In this document: positions 7,970-16,244 of the stretch, piece by piece | Position numbering within the stretch: position 1 is the stretch's first letter | Layout of the letters: each line of letters opens with the position of its first letter | NCBI GenBank assembly: GCA_945867285.1 | Contig: CAMBHX010000014.1 | Coordinates: 1-21,834 of the forward strand | Direction: 5' to 3' | Source: Sulfuricurvum sp. IAE1 | Lineage (GTDB): Bacteria > Campylobacterota > Campylobacteria > Campylobacterales > Sulfurimonadaceae | DNA: 21,834 nt | The notes under the pieces: model-generated | The model's database searches: none | Told to the model about the DNA's origin: nothing | Seen by the model: the letters and a program-made list of their open reading frames with translations, nothing else | Program-made: the position numbers and the translations under genes

Positions 7970-9712
7970 ATGAAAACAAATCCGACTAAAAAATTCGATT
8001 TCCTACCAACGACTCGTGCTGAAATGGATGAGCGTGGCTGGGAGCAGTGCGATATTATCCTCATAAATGGTGATGCGTATATTGATTCTCCTTTTATCGG
8101 TATCGCGGCAGTAGGACGTATTTTGGAGCGTGAGGGGTATCGTGTAGGTATCATCGGTCAGCCTGATGTTTCCAGTGATGTGGATATCAAACGTCTGGGT
8201 GAACCGAAGATTTTTTGGGGCGTAAGCGGTGGTAGTGTTGACTCGATGGTCTCCAACTATACTGCTACTAAAAAGTTTCGCAATAATGATGATTATACTC
8301 CAGGTGGTGTCAATAACAAGCGCCCTGATCGTGCGACACTAGTCTATACTAATCTCATTCGTCAATATTTTAAAAACACCGTCCCTATTGTATTGGGAGG
8401 TATTGAAGCGAGCTTGCGCCGTGTCACTCACTATGACTACTGGACGAACAAACTTCGTAAGCCTATACTTTTTGATGCTAAAGCCGATTTTCTTATCTAT
8501 GGAATGGGAGAGGGTGCGATTATAGCATTGCCAAAAGCACTCAAAGAAGGGAAAAGCCCTTATGACATACGAGGGGTATGTTATATTTCTAAGGAGCCTC
8601 GTGAAGGGTATTTGAGTATTCCTTCACACAAAGAGTGTTTGGAGGACAAGGAAAAGTACATCGATCTCTTTGATGCATTCTACGACAATAATGATCCTAT
8701 AAGTGCTATGGGGTTATGCCAAGAGGTAGATGGGCGTTACAGTATCCAAAATCCTCCTGCTGACTATCTGGATGAAAATGAGATGGACGCAGTATCAGCG
8801 TTACCATTTACGAGAGAACTACATCCTTATCACCGCCCTCAAGGTGCTGTCAAATGTCTAGAGACGATAAAATTTTCGATTATGACGCATCAAGGGTGTT
8901 GGGGTGAGTGTAATTTTTGTGCGATTGGTGTTCATCAAGGGCGCACGATACGCACACGAAGTGAAGAGTCTATCATAGCAGAAGCGACACAATTTACACA
9001 GTACAAAGATTTCAAGGGGATTATTAGTGACGTTGGAGGCCCTACCGCAAACATGTACGGTTATGAGTGTAATAAAAAGCTCAAGCACGGTACGTGTGCC
9101 CATCAGCGATGTGTGGACGATACTCATTTATGTAAATCCATGAAAGTCAATCACTCTCGTGTGATTAATCTACTGCGACGGCTTCGAGAAGTGAGAGGGA
9201 TTAAAAAAGCATTTGTAGCATCGGGTGTACGATATGATCTTATCAATGAGGACAAAAACAACGGCTATGAGTATCTCAAAGAGATGGTGCGTCACCATAT
9301 CTCAGGACAGATGAAAGTTGCTCCTGAACATACCTCTGATCATGTATTGCACCTAATGAATAAACCAGGTAAACAAACCCTTGTGGATTTCAAAAAACTT
9401 TACGATCAGCTCAACCGTGAAGAGGGTAAAAAGCAGTTTTTGACCTATTATCTTATCGCCGCTCATCCTGGGTGCACTGAGAAAGATATGCACGATCTCA
9501 AACGATTTACGACTGATGAACTCAAGATGAATCCCGAGCAAGCTCAAGTATTTACACCAACACCTGGAACCTATTCAGCAGTGATGTATTACACCGAGAT
9601 GGATCCTAAAACACGAGAAAAAATCTTTGTTGAAAAAGACACTGTACGCAAAGAAAAACAAAAAAGCATTGTCGTCCAAAAAGACTCATTTAAAAGCGGA
9701 TTTGGGAGTTAA
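7970..9712 (+). CDS. ygiQ: YgiQ-family radical SAM protein
   Basis: Member of the widespread YgiQ (UPF0313) radical SAM family; the reaction is not established. Starting at ATG 7970 it has 580 residues. An in-frame GTG at 7946 would add eight residues (MNPPYTST); neither start has a convincing ribosome site, and I prefer the ATG because the family N-terminus (FLPTTRAEMDERGWEQCD) follows shortly after. Domains: an N-terminal B12-binding-like Rossmann region (DIILINGDAYIDSPFIGIAA), then the radical SAM core with the iron-sulfur motif C-x3-C-x2-C in HQGCWGECNFCAIGVHQGR, and a GLMxQ-like substrate region later. Several further cysteines cluster in KHGTCAHQRCVDDTHLC, typical of YgiQ. It stands alone between a divergent small gene and gltA. 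Identification is firm; biochemical function is unknown. Confidence 0.92.
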   Translation: MKTNPTKKFDFLPTTRAEMDERGWEQCDIILINGDAYIDSPFIGIAAVGRILEREGYRVGIIGQPDVSSDVDIKRLGEPKIFWGVSGGSVDSMVSNYTATKKFRNNDDYTPGGVNNKRPDRATLVYTNLIRQYFKNTVPIVLGGIEASLRRVTHYDYWTNKLRKPILFDAKADFLIYGMGEGAIIALPKALKEGKSPYDIRGVCYISKEPREGYLSIPSHKECLEDKEKYIDLFDAFYDNNDPISAMGLCQEVDGRYSIQNPPADYLDENEMDAVSALPFTRELHPYHRPQGAVKCLETIKFSIMTHQGCWGECNFCAIGVHQGRTIRTRSEESIIAEATQFTQYKDFKGIISDVGGPTANMYGYECNKKLKHGTCAHQRCVDDTHLCKSMKVNHSRVINLLRRLREVRGIKKAFVASGVRYDLINEDKNNGYEYLKEMVRHHISGQMKVAPEHTSDHVLHLMNKPGKQTLVDFKKLYDQLNREEGKKQFLTYYLIAAHPGCTEKDMHDLKRFTTDELKMNPEQAQVFTPTPGTYSAVMYYTEMDPKTREKIFVEKDTVRKEKQKSIVVQKDSFKSGFGS

Positions 9713-9878
9713 TACTAACATTTGATACTTGATACATTTTTATTCTAACACTTTAGGTCTCCTTGTAATATAGTCTTTGATTTGTTGATACAATTGTGGA
9801 TAGTAAAAAAAATACTTCATACGAACTATTCTATTGTAGAAAACTCATATTGTTGTCTTGAAAATATTTCTTTTTGTG

Positions 9879-9884
9879 TAGAAT
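9879..9884 (+). promoter_or_regulatory. Putative gltA promoter -10 box
   Basis: TAGAAT preceded by TTGAAA (9859-9864 region) at a 15-nt spacing, about 40 nt before the gltA start. The whole ygiQ-gltA gap (9713-9923) is AT-rich; it contains a short direct repeat of TTGATAC near 9720-9733 but no gene or strong hairpin that I can see. Confidence 0.4.
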
Positions 9885-9923
9885 ATGTATTAGGAATAAT
9901 TATTTTTGATTTTGAGGTGCAAC

Positions 9924-11192
9924 ATGAACACTGTGACATTGATAGATAATCGAACAGGCAAAAAATATGACTTTGATATATTGAGTTCCACGTTGGGGCC
10001 TGATGTGATCGATGTCCGAAAACTTTATACGAGTATTGGGATGTTTACCTATGACCCTGGGTTTACGTCAACGGCAAGCTGCTCGTCAACAATTACCTAT
10101 ATCGATGGGGATAAGGGTGAGTTACGGTATCGTGGTTATGATATCACTGATTTGGCAACCAAAAAAAGTTATTTGGATGTGTGTTATTTGTTGCTTAATG
10201 AAAAACTGCCTACCAAGACCCAGCTGACCGCTTTTGACAACGAACTGCGTAAACGCTCGTTTATACACGAGGGGTTAAAAGGGCTTTTTAACGCTTTTCC
10301 TGATCGTGCTCACCCAATGGCAATGATGTCATCGGCAGTTTCTGCGCTTTCGACGTTTTATTATGAGCATTTGAATGTAGCCAACAAAGAAGAAGCGCTG
10401 GTGATGGCGCATCGTATTATTGCAAAGATTCCTACATTGGCGGCATTTACATATCGTCGCTCGTTGGGAATTCCTTATATTTATCCTGATATTGAGAGAT
10501 CGTTTACCGAAAATTTCCTTTATATGATGAGAGCCTATCCAGGGGAAAATCTCGAAATTCGAGATGTGGAGATACGGGCCCTTGATACGATTTTTACCCT
10601 CCATGCTGATCATGAACAAAACGCTTCAACCTCCACGGTTCGTTCAGTCGCTTCTACGGGAGCACATCCGTATGCAGCAATCTCAGCGGGGATTAATGCG
10701 TTGTGGGGGCGTGCGCATGGCGGAGCGAACGAGTCGGTCATAGCGCAACTGGAGATTATAGCTGATGTGAAAAACGTAGATGCATTTATAGCTCGTGCCA
10801 AAGACTCCAATGACGAATTTCGACTCATGGGATTTGGACATCGTGTTTACAAAAATTTTGATCCCAGAGCTATCATACTAAAAAAACTTCTTGATAGTCT
10901 CAAAGATGAATTGGGTATTGATGATAATCTCCTCAAAGTTGCTCGTAGAATTGAAGAAATTGCCCTAAATGACCCTTATTTTATTGAACGAAAACTGTAT
11001 CCAAATATTGATTTTTACACAGGATTGATTTTAACTGCACTCAAAATTCCAAAATCAATGTTTACGATTATTTTTGTCATCGGACGAAGTGTTGGCTGGA
11101 TAACACAGTGGATAGAGTTGCAAAATGATACAGAGATGAAAATCACACGTCCACGACAGCGTTATATAGGAGAAAAAAATAAAATCCTGTGA
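9924..11192 (+). CDS. gltA: Citrate synthase
   Basis: Condenses oxaloacetate and acetyl-CoA to citrate, the entry step of the TCA cycle (or, in reductive-cycle Campylobacterota, a biosynthetic branch). From ATG 9924 the protein has 422 residues; GAGG at 9914-9917 with a 6-nt spacer decides this start over the upstream in-frame TTG at 9906. The three catalytic residues are present: His265 (AHGGANE), His306 (GFGHRVYKNFDPRA) and Asp363 (IDFYTG), each one position from E. coli GltA (His264, His305, Asp362). LHADHEQNAS is also present. Length and motifs fit the hexameric type II citrate synthase. It appears monocistronic; the next gene has its own -10 box. No oddities seen. Confidence 0.96.
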   Translation: MNTVTLIDNRTGKKYDFDILSSTLGPDVIDVRKLYTSIGMFTYDPGFTSTASCSSTITYIDGDKGELRYRGYDITDLATKKSYLDVCYLLLNEKLPTKTQLTAFDNELRKRSFIHEGLKGLFNAFPDRAHPMAMMSSAVSALSTFYYEHLNVANKEEALVMAHRIIAKIPTLAAFTYRRSLGIPYIYPDIERSFTENFLYMMRAYPGENLEIRDVEIRALDTIFTLHADHEQNASTSTVRSVASTGAHPYAAISAGINALWGRAHGGANESVIAQLEIIADVKNVDAFIARAKDSNDEFRLMGFGHRVYKNFDPRAIILKKLLDSLKDELGIDDNLLKVARRIEEIALNDPYFIERKLYPNIDFYTGLILTALKIPKSMFTIIFVIGRSVGWITQWIELQNDTEMKITRPRQRYIGEKNKIL

Positions 11193-11215
11193 TAAGTTAG
11201 TGTGAAATTTTAGGG

Positions 11216-11221
11216 TATAAT
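11216..11221 (+). promoter_or_regulatory. -10 box of the CoA-binding protein gene
   Basis: A perfect TATAAT in the gltA-downstream gap, 31 nt before the ATG at 11252. There is no obvious -35. AGGAG (11241-11245) 6 nt before the start codon is a strong ribosome site. Confidence 0.6.
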
Positions 11222-11251
11222 AGCTCTAATTATGAAAAACAGGAGAAATGT

Positions 11252-11686
11252 ATGGAATGTGAATTCCCGAGTGTCAATGCGAATAATGAAGAAATTAAAG
11301 CCATATTGAGTGATGTTAAAACGATTGCCATCGCAGGTCTATCGCCAGATGCGACCAAGGATAGTTATCGTGTGGCACAATATTTACAAAATGCAGGCTA
11401 CAAGATCATTCCTGTATATCCTAAAGAGGACGAAATTTTGGGTGAAAAAGTCTACCGTTCACTAGAAGAAATTCCATTTCCGGTGGACATGGTAAATATT
11501 TTTCGTAAACCTGATGCACTTTCACCTATTGCAGATGCGTGTATTGCGCGAGGTGATATCAAAGTTTTTTGGGCGCAAAAAGGGATTGTGAATAATGCAG
11601 CAGCACAAAAAGCATTGGATGCAGGTATGAAAGTAGTTCAAAATCATTGTAGTATGGTTGAACATCGCCAGCTATATTTAATGTAA
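11252..11686 (+). CDS. YccU-like CoA-binding domain protein
   Basis: A 144-residue Rossmann-fold protein of the CoA-binding/YccU family (homologous to the CoA-binding domain of succinyl-CoA synthetase alpha). Seen: the glycine-rich first turn IAIAGLSPDATKDSYRVAQY, the second strand YKIIPVYPKE, PVDMVNIFRKP, and the late FWAQKGI and QNHCSMVEH motifs, where Cys and His are conserved in the family. No catalytic domain is attached, so it is probably a CoA- or acyl-CoA-binding or detoxification accessory protein; the function is not established. ATG 11252 is set by AGGAG at 11241. The stop codon is immediately followed by intergenic element A, which fills the gap to ilvA. Confidence 0.88.
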   Translation: MECEFPSVNANNEEIKAILSDVKTIAIAGLSPDATKDSYRVAQYLQNAGYKIIPVYPKEDEILGEKVYRSLEEIPFPVDMVNIFRKPDALSPIADACIARGDIKVFWAQKGIVNNAAAQKALDAGMKVVQNHCSMVEHRQLYLM

Positions 11687-11801
11687 TACACTCAAACGAA
11701 TACCTCTGCGAGGTTCTTGTACCATTTTGGTGCATCTGTCTGAGTGGAATGGATTAAAGTCCCTACAACCCCCTACAACTACAAAAACTAAAGTTTTTGA
11801 G
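11687..11801 (+). repeat. Structured intergenic element, copy A
   Basis: First of three related elements. It begins right after the upstream stop codon with TACACTCAAACGAA and ends in a perfect 8-bp hairpin CAAAAACT-AA-AGTTTTTG (11782-11799). The outer stem is CACTCA (11689-11694) with TGAGTG (11741-11746); inside it is a small hairpin ACCTC-TGC-GAGGT. Compared with copy C, the outer-stem pair A-T has become C-G on both sides, so pairing is kept. After the GTCCC arm it carries a tandem near-repeat CCCTACAAC/CCCTACAAC that copy C lacks. It ends 22 nt before the ilvA start. Confidence 0.85.
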
Positions 11802-11823
11802 AATTTTATATAAAAGAGTATTT

Positions 11824-13035
11824 TTGATACCATTAGAAACTATACACATAGCGCACGCAAAAATCAGATCTACTGTGGTTAATACGCCGTTTTCGCATGC
11901 ACCACGTTTAAGTGAGCTCAGTGGTTGTGAGATTTATCTTAAAAAAGAAAATTTACAAGTAACAGGTGCTTTTAAAATAAGAGGTGCCTATAACAAAATT
12001 GCGTCTTTAGATGAAGCACAGCGCAAGCGTGGTGTTATAGCAGCCAGTGCAGGTAATCATGCTCAAGGTGTCGCAATGGCAGCACAAATGTTTGAGATAA
12101 ATGCCTTGATTGTTATGCCTGAATCTACGCCATTGACTAAAATTAATGGCGTTCGTTATTATGGTGCAGAGGTAATTCTGTCAGGCTCAAATTATGATGA
12201 AGCATATGGATATGCACTGGAGTATGGCACTCAAAAAGGGATGGTATTCGTCCATCCGTTCGCTGATGAAGCGGTAATGGCAGGGCAGGGGACAATCGCA
12301 CTGGAGATGCTTCAAGAAAGAGATGATCTTGATGCTATTGTTATTCCTGTAGGTGGTGGTGGCCTCATTTCAGGAATGGCATCGTGTATAAAACAACTTT
12401 CACCCCATATTGAGGTGATTGGTGTAAGTGCTGTCGGGGCGCCAGCGATGAAGGATTCTTTTGAAGCTAAAATGCCCATTGATAGTGTGAGTGTTCGTAC
12501 AATTGCGGATGGGATTGCGGTACGAGACACATCGAGTGTAACCCTAGGACATATTTTGGAATGTGTGGACACGATGGTAAGTGTTGATGATGAAGAGATT
12601 GCCAATGCTATTTTGTTTTTGTTAGAGCGTCAAAAGTTAGTTGTTGAGGGTGCAGGAGCCGTAGGTGTTGCGGCATTATTGCACCATAAGTTACCGCATC
12701 TTATCGGAAAAAAAGTAGGGATAGTACTTAGCGGAGGCAACATGGATGTGACATTGCTCTCTATTATTATTGAAAAAGGGCTTATCAAGTCAGGTCGTAA
12801 GATGAAGCTTACAGTGACGCTCGTAGATAAACCGGGGGCACTGATGCAACTCACTCGTATGCTACAAGAACTTAATGCTAATATCGTTCATATTGAGTAT
12901 GATCGCACCTCTACGTCGTTGGCATATGGTGATGCCAATGTCCGAATTCATTTGGAAACCAAAGGCGAAGAACATCAACAGCAAATTCGTTCACTTCTAA
13001 ATGAAAATCATTATCTTAGTAGTGAAGAGAATTAG
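11824..13035 (+). CDS. ilvA: Threonine ammonia-lyase (threonine dehydratase) with C-terminal ACT domain
   Basis: PLP enzyme converting threonine to 2-oxobutanoate and ammonia, the first step towards isoleucine. I set the start at TTG 11824: AAAGAG lies 5 nt upstream and the product begins MIPLETIHIAHAKIRSTVVNTP like its family. An in-frame TTG at 11797 lies inside element A and is unlikely. This gives 403 residues. Seen: the PLP lysine Lys51 (TGAFKIRGAYNK), the substrate loop SAGNHAQGVA, the phosphate loop PVGGGGLISG, and a C-terminal ACT domain (about 325-400; LTVTLVDKPGALMQLTRMLQ). The single ACT domain fits the short one-domain class and suggests allosteric amino-acid control. The WD40 gene follows after 11 nt. 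Whether it is biosynthetic or catabolic is not proven by sequence, but ilvB-ilvH nearby favour isoleucine synthesis. Confidence 0.93.
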   Translation: MIPLETIHIAHAKIRSTVVNTPFSHAPRLSELSGCEIYLKKENLQVTGAFKIRGAYNKIASLDEAQRKRGVIAASAGNHAQGVAMAAQMFEINALIVMPESTPLTKINGVRYYGAEVILSGSNYDEAYGYALEYGTQKGMVFVHPFADEAVMAGQGTIALEMLQERDDLDAIVIPVGGGGLISGMASCIKQLSPHIEVIGVSAVGAPAMKDSFEAKMPIDSVSVRTIADGIAVRDTSSVTLGHILECVDTMVSVDDEEIANAILFLLERQKLVVEGAGAVGVAALLHHKLPHLIGKKVGIVLSGGNMDVTLLSIIIEKGLIKSGRKMKLTVTLVDKPGALMQLTRMLQELNANIVHIEYDRTSTSLAYGDANVRIHLETKGEEHQQQIRSLLNENHYLSSEEN

Positions 13036-13046
13036 GTACTGGGACG

Positions 13047-15179
13047 ATGGAAGTTTTAAAATTAATTAATATTAAAAATCCAGTTGTCCAGTTAAAAATG
13101 CTTAATAATGGGAATTTGGCGGTTGTTGATTCTCAAACAACTTTGCGTCTTCTGTCAGTAGATGATTATAGAATTATTGGTGGTTTCAAGAGCAATATTT
13201 ACCATTCAAGGCGCTCTGGTTTTATTGTTGATGTTGGCAGTACAGGTGAATATTTTATCAGCTTGCTTCCAAATACGAATAAAGCTGCTTTGTTTAGTAT
13301 TACAAAAAAAGAGATATTGTATAAATTGGGGCGACATCAAGGAGAGATAGAGAGTGTTGCTATTGACCCCAACAATCGCTATTGTGTTACGTGTGGGCAA
13401 GATGGTAAAGTGTTTGTCTGGGCGATTAAAACTGCCCGTTTGGCATTTTCGATGCCTCCTCATGCTGATTATGTTACATCCGTTGCATTTAGCCCCAACG
13501 GGCAATGGGTAGCAACAGGTAGTTTTGATCGTACTATTAATCTTTTGAACCTCGCCACCATGAAACAACCTACTAAACTTATTGGACATGCAGGAGCTAT
13601 TTCTGGACTAATGTTTTTATCCGATACTCGGTTACTTTCGGCTCAAAAAGAGGGCAATTTGATTGTATGGGATATTCAAAAAGGTCAATTGCTAAGGCGT
13701 TTGGCAAAGATGAATGATACAATCACAGCGTTGTGTAGTAGCTATGACAAGAGATTTGTGTTTGTAGGGACAAAGTTTGGATATATTGGATTGTATGATA
13801 TGCAATCTATGGAGCTTGTCAAACAACGTTATCTTAAAGAATCAGAGGAAATAAGTTCTTTGGTATTTATTGAAAACGAATACCGTTTAGGGATAGGAAC
13901 GGTTGATGGAAATATACGCTTCTACCCTCTTTTTGGTGACCAAGAACAGTATATTGAGTTGTTGAAATCCAGACGATATAAAACTTTTTATCAGGCTCTT
14001 GACGACAATCCAATGCTTATGTACTCAAAACCTTATGAAATGGTGGAAAAAATTTGGGAAGAGGTACTTGTAAAAGCTCGATTGTTTTTAGAAAAAGGGG
14101 AAAAACAAAAAGCTAAAGAGTTGTTTGGACTTTTTGAAGGGGTGGTACAAAAAAATACTTTTATAGCTCATATTTTACGAGATTATGAAAAATATGCTCA
14201 ATTTGAGCTCAGTGTTAATGAAGGAAGGTTACCTCTTGCATATTCATTAGCTAAGCAATATCCTGTTTTTAAAGACTCTGAGCCTTACCGTAAAATAGAA
14301 GCTAAATGGAAAAAGTTATTTACTAAAGCTCAAGGAATTATTTTAACTCCTAATGGTGAAGAGCAAGCCCGAATTTTAGTGGCTCCTTATAGAGGAATAT
14401 CGGAGAAGACAATTTTAATTCAACAACTTTTTGCTGACAAGCGCCTTTATGAATATTTCAAAAAAGTGATTACGTCACGTAATTTTTTAAAGTTTTTTGA
14501 ATTAATTAAAAATCACCCTTTTCTCAAAGAGTTTTCGGAATACACTGCTGTCATAGATTATGCTGATAAGCTTTATATTCAGGCAGTTAAAAATTATCGT
14601 ACTGGCGAACTTTCTATTGCTAAACGAGCATCTGAGATATTGCTTTTTTTTCCTGATTACGCAGTTGAAGCTACTGAAATGCTAGAGACCATTAAGGTGA
14701 AACATCTCTTTTTTGATGCAATTGTCAGTGAGAATTATATTAATGCATTTGCCTATTTATCTTCTTATCCATTACTATATGACACTTCTGAGGCAAAACA
14801 TCTTGAGGGAGCATGGAATAAAACAGTAGATAGTTCTTTACAGCTTGTGCTTAGAGGGGATATTGAAGGGGTAAAAAAACAGTTTGAATTTTATCTATCA
14901 ATACCTGCTAAATATGCCAGTATGGCAACTGTTTTTGCACAAAGCTATTCGGTTCAGTTGGAGCAAAAATTACACATAAAAGCACCTTTTTTGGAGCTTG
15001 AAAACGGTATTAGAAATTATGTTGGAATGTTTGGTATTGATGATTACATACTCTATTTTTTCACTATTTATAAGAAAGAATATGAAACAACTACTGATAT
15101 GAAAATGCTCAAACGTGGTTCTTTGGAAAAATGGAATCCTGCAATGCTGATATTTGACATTTGTGAAAAAATTGGATGA
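13047..15179 (+). CDS. WD40-repeat protein with a repetitive alpha-helical C-terminal half
   Basis: A 710-residue protein of unknown function. Residues about 1-300 form a WD40 beta-propeller: recognisable blades include ESVAIDPNNRYCVTCGQDGK, TSVAFSPNGQWVATGSFDRT and a blade ending GNLIVWDIQKGQLLR. There is no signal peptide or membrane segment, so it is probably cytoplasmic. Residues about 302-640 contain four divergent copies of a helical unit of about 85 residues. Anchor prolines are at 322 (DDNPML), 406 (KQYPVF), 491 (KNHPFL) and 575 (SSYPLL), 84-85 residues apart. Each is followed by an (S/F)-E/K-x-Y/A stretch, a W-K or similar helix, a G-E/G-D turn and an AK-type helix. I do not know this architecture; it suggests a scaffold. 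It sits between ilvA (11-nt gap) and a Ppx/GppA gene, which overlaps it by 4 nt (ATGA). Confidence 0.75.
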   Translation: MEVLKLINIKNPVVQLKMLNNGNLAVVDSQTTLRLLSVDDYRIIGGFKSNIYHSRRSGFIVDVGSTGEYFISLLPNTNKAALFSITKKEILYKLGRHQGEIESVAIDPNNRYCVTCGQDGKVFVWAIKTARLAFSMPPHADYVTSVAFSPNGQWVATGSFDRTINLLNLATMKQPTKLIGHAGAISGLMFLSDTRLLSAQKEGNLIVWDIQKGQLLRRLAKMNDTITALCSSYDKRFVFVGTKFGYIGLYDMQSMELVKQRYLKESEEISSLVFIENEYRLGIGTVDGNIRFYPLFGDQEQYIELLKSRRYKTFYQALDDNPMLMYSKPYEMVEKIWEEVLVKARLFLEKGEKQKAKELFGLFEGVVQKNTFIAHILRDYEKYAQFELSVNEGRLPLAYSLAKQYPVFKDSEPYRKIEAKWKKLFTKAQGIILTPNGEEQARILVAPYRGISEKTILIQQLFADKRLYEYFKKVITSRNFLKFFELIKNHPFLKEFSEYTAVIDYADKLYIQAVKNYRTGELSIAKRASEILLFFPDYAVEATEMLETIKVKHLFFDAIVSENYINAFAYLSSYPLLYDTSEAKHLEGAWNKTVDSSLQLVLRGDIEGVKKQFEFYLSIPAKYASMATVFAQSYSVQLEQKLHIKAPFLELENGIRNYVGMFGIDDYILYFFTIYKKEYETTTDMKMLKRGSLEKWNPAMLIFDICEKIG

Positions 15180-16066
15180 TTGCAATTGATTTAGGTTCCA
15201 ATACGCTTCGTGTTATTGAATATGATGGAGTAATATTTGGAAAAAGTTTTGAAAAAATTGTTCGTACAGCACAAGGACTGAGTGAGAGCGGTAAAATTGG
15301 GACTTTAGCACAAAATAGAATTATTAGTGGATTGCATGAAGCTCAAAAACTTATCGATTTTAGGACTCAAGAAGTTATTGCGGTTACTACAGCTGCAGTA
15401 CGTATGGCATCTAATTCGTTGGATTTATTAGGGGAGATTAAACGTCGTACTGGAGTGGATTTCAGGATTATAGATGGTGAGAAAGAAGGAACACTTACTT
15501 TGTTGGCAGTACAAAATAGACTCACTTCTTTACAACGAGATGTGTCTGAATTGGTATTAGTTGACATTGGTGGTGGTTCTACGGAAATTGTAGTAGTATC
15601 AAAGGAGACAATAACAGCTAAAAGTTTTGACTTTGGTATCGTGACACTGTGTGAAAAAGTTTCCAGTATTTTTGATATGCATTGTGAGTTACAGAGTATT
15701 AGAGTTCAGGTGCTACAACACTTTTCACAATTTTTATCACCACCAAAGTTACTTGCGTTAACAGCAGGAACTCCTACTACTATTGCGGCGTATAAATTAG
15801 GAATGACATATGAAACATATGATGCATCAAAGGTAAATGGTACTGTTTTATATAAAGACGACTTCAGCAGTGTTTTGGATGAATTGCTAAGTATGAGTGA
15901 AGAGGAACGTGCATGTTTTGTTGGAGTAGGTCGTGAAGAATTGATTATCGTAGGGATACGTCTTGTTCAGATGATTTTTGAATGTTTAGGATTTGATGAG
16001 GGAGTCGTTGTGGATGATGGGCTACGTGAAGGCGTAGCTTTGGACTACTACCGTACTTTAACGTAA
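15176..16066 (+). CDS. Short Ppx/GppA-family phosphatase
   Basis: Member of the exopolyphosphatase / pppGpp phosphohydrolase family, which hydrolyses polyphosphate or the stringent-response nucleotide pppGpp. The 296 residues cover only the two-lobed ASKHA catalytic core; the C-terminal HD-like extension of E. coli Ppx and GppA (about 500 residues) is absent. Seen: the phosphate-1 loop AIDLGSNTLRVIEYD at the N-terminus, ITTAAVRMASNS-type motif (VTTAAVRMASNS), the phosphate-2 loop LVDIGGGSTEIVVV, and TAGTPTTIAAY. Which substrate is used cannot be decided from sequence. The start overlaps the WD40 stop (ATGA), so the two are probably translationally coupled and may act together. The name ppx or gppA is withheld. 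Confidence 0.88.
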   Translation: MIAIDLGSNTLRVIEYDGVIFGKSFEKIVRTAQGLSESGKIGTLAQNRIISGLHEAQKLIDFRTQEVIAVTTAAVRMASNSLDLLGEIKRRTGVDFRIIDGEKEGTLTLLAVQNRLTSLQRDVSELVLVDIGGGSTEIVVVSKETITAKSFDFGIVTLCEKVSSIFDMHCELQSIRVQVLQHFSQFLSPPKLLALTAGTPTTIAAYKLGMTYETYDASKVNGTVLYKDDFSSVLDELLSMSEEERACFVGVGREELIIVGIRLVQMIFECLGFDEGVVVDDGLREGVALDYYRTLT

Positions 16067-16084
16067 TATATAGCTAAGCTTCCC

Positions 16085-16090
16085 TATAAT
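16085..16090 (+). promoter_or_regulatory. Probable -10 box of the ilvB-ilvH-lpxD operon
   Basis: A perfect TATAAT 18 nt after the phosphatase stop codon. Initiation a few bases on (about 16097) would place all of element B in a 5' leader of about 150 nt before ilvB. No -35 consensus is seen. Confidence 0.5.
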
Positions 16091-16120
16091 ATCCCAATTT
16101 TTTAACCAACTATCTGATGT

Positions 16121-16207
16121 TATACACTAAAACGAACTCGTCCTTTTTAGTGGCAGGGACAAATGTCCCTATAACCCCCTAAAGCTACGAAAACAGGTGT
16201 TTTCGAG
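16121..16207 (+). repeat. Structured intergenic element, copy B (short form)
   Basis: Second copy, with the inner hairpin region deleted. Outer stem CACTAAAA (16125-16132) pairs with TTTTAGTG (16145-16152). Middle hairpin AGGGAC-AAAT-GTCCCT (16155-16170). The 3' hairpin CGAAAACA-GG-TGTTTTCG (16188-16205) differs from copies A and C (CAAAAACT/AGTTTTTG) at two pairs, both changed on both arms so pairing is perfect. It ends about 27 nt before the ilvB ribosome site. Confidence 0.85.
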
Positions 16208-16244
16208 AAGTGTAATGTCGGTGATTATTATGCAAGGATACAAA

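Noticed and set aside
8858..9127. Antisense open frame of 89 codons within ygiQ
   Set aside because: It is opposite the radical SAM motif region and has no ribosome site; a shadow of the real gene.
13206..13589. Antisense open frame of 127 codons within the WD40 gene
   Set aside because: It lies wholly opposite conserved WD40 blades, has no start signals, and its product is low-complexity and Cys/Thr-rich like a shadow frame.
16117..16182. Short open frame of 21 codons before ilvB as an attenuator leader peptide
   Set aside because: It has no run of Ile, Leu or Val codons, no ribosome site, and lies within element B; the same frame is not kept in copies A or C.
16197..16244. Upstream GTG (16197) or ATG (16215) as the ilvB start
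   Set aside because: The GTG is within the element B hairpin and neither has a good ribosome site; AAGGA before ATG 16245 and the family N-terminus decide the start.
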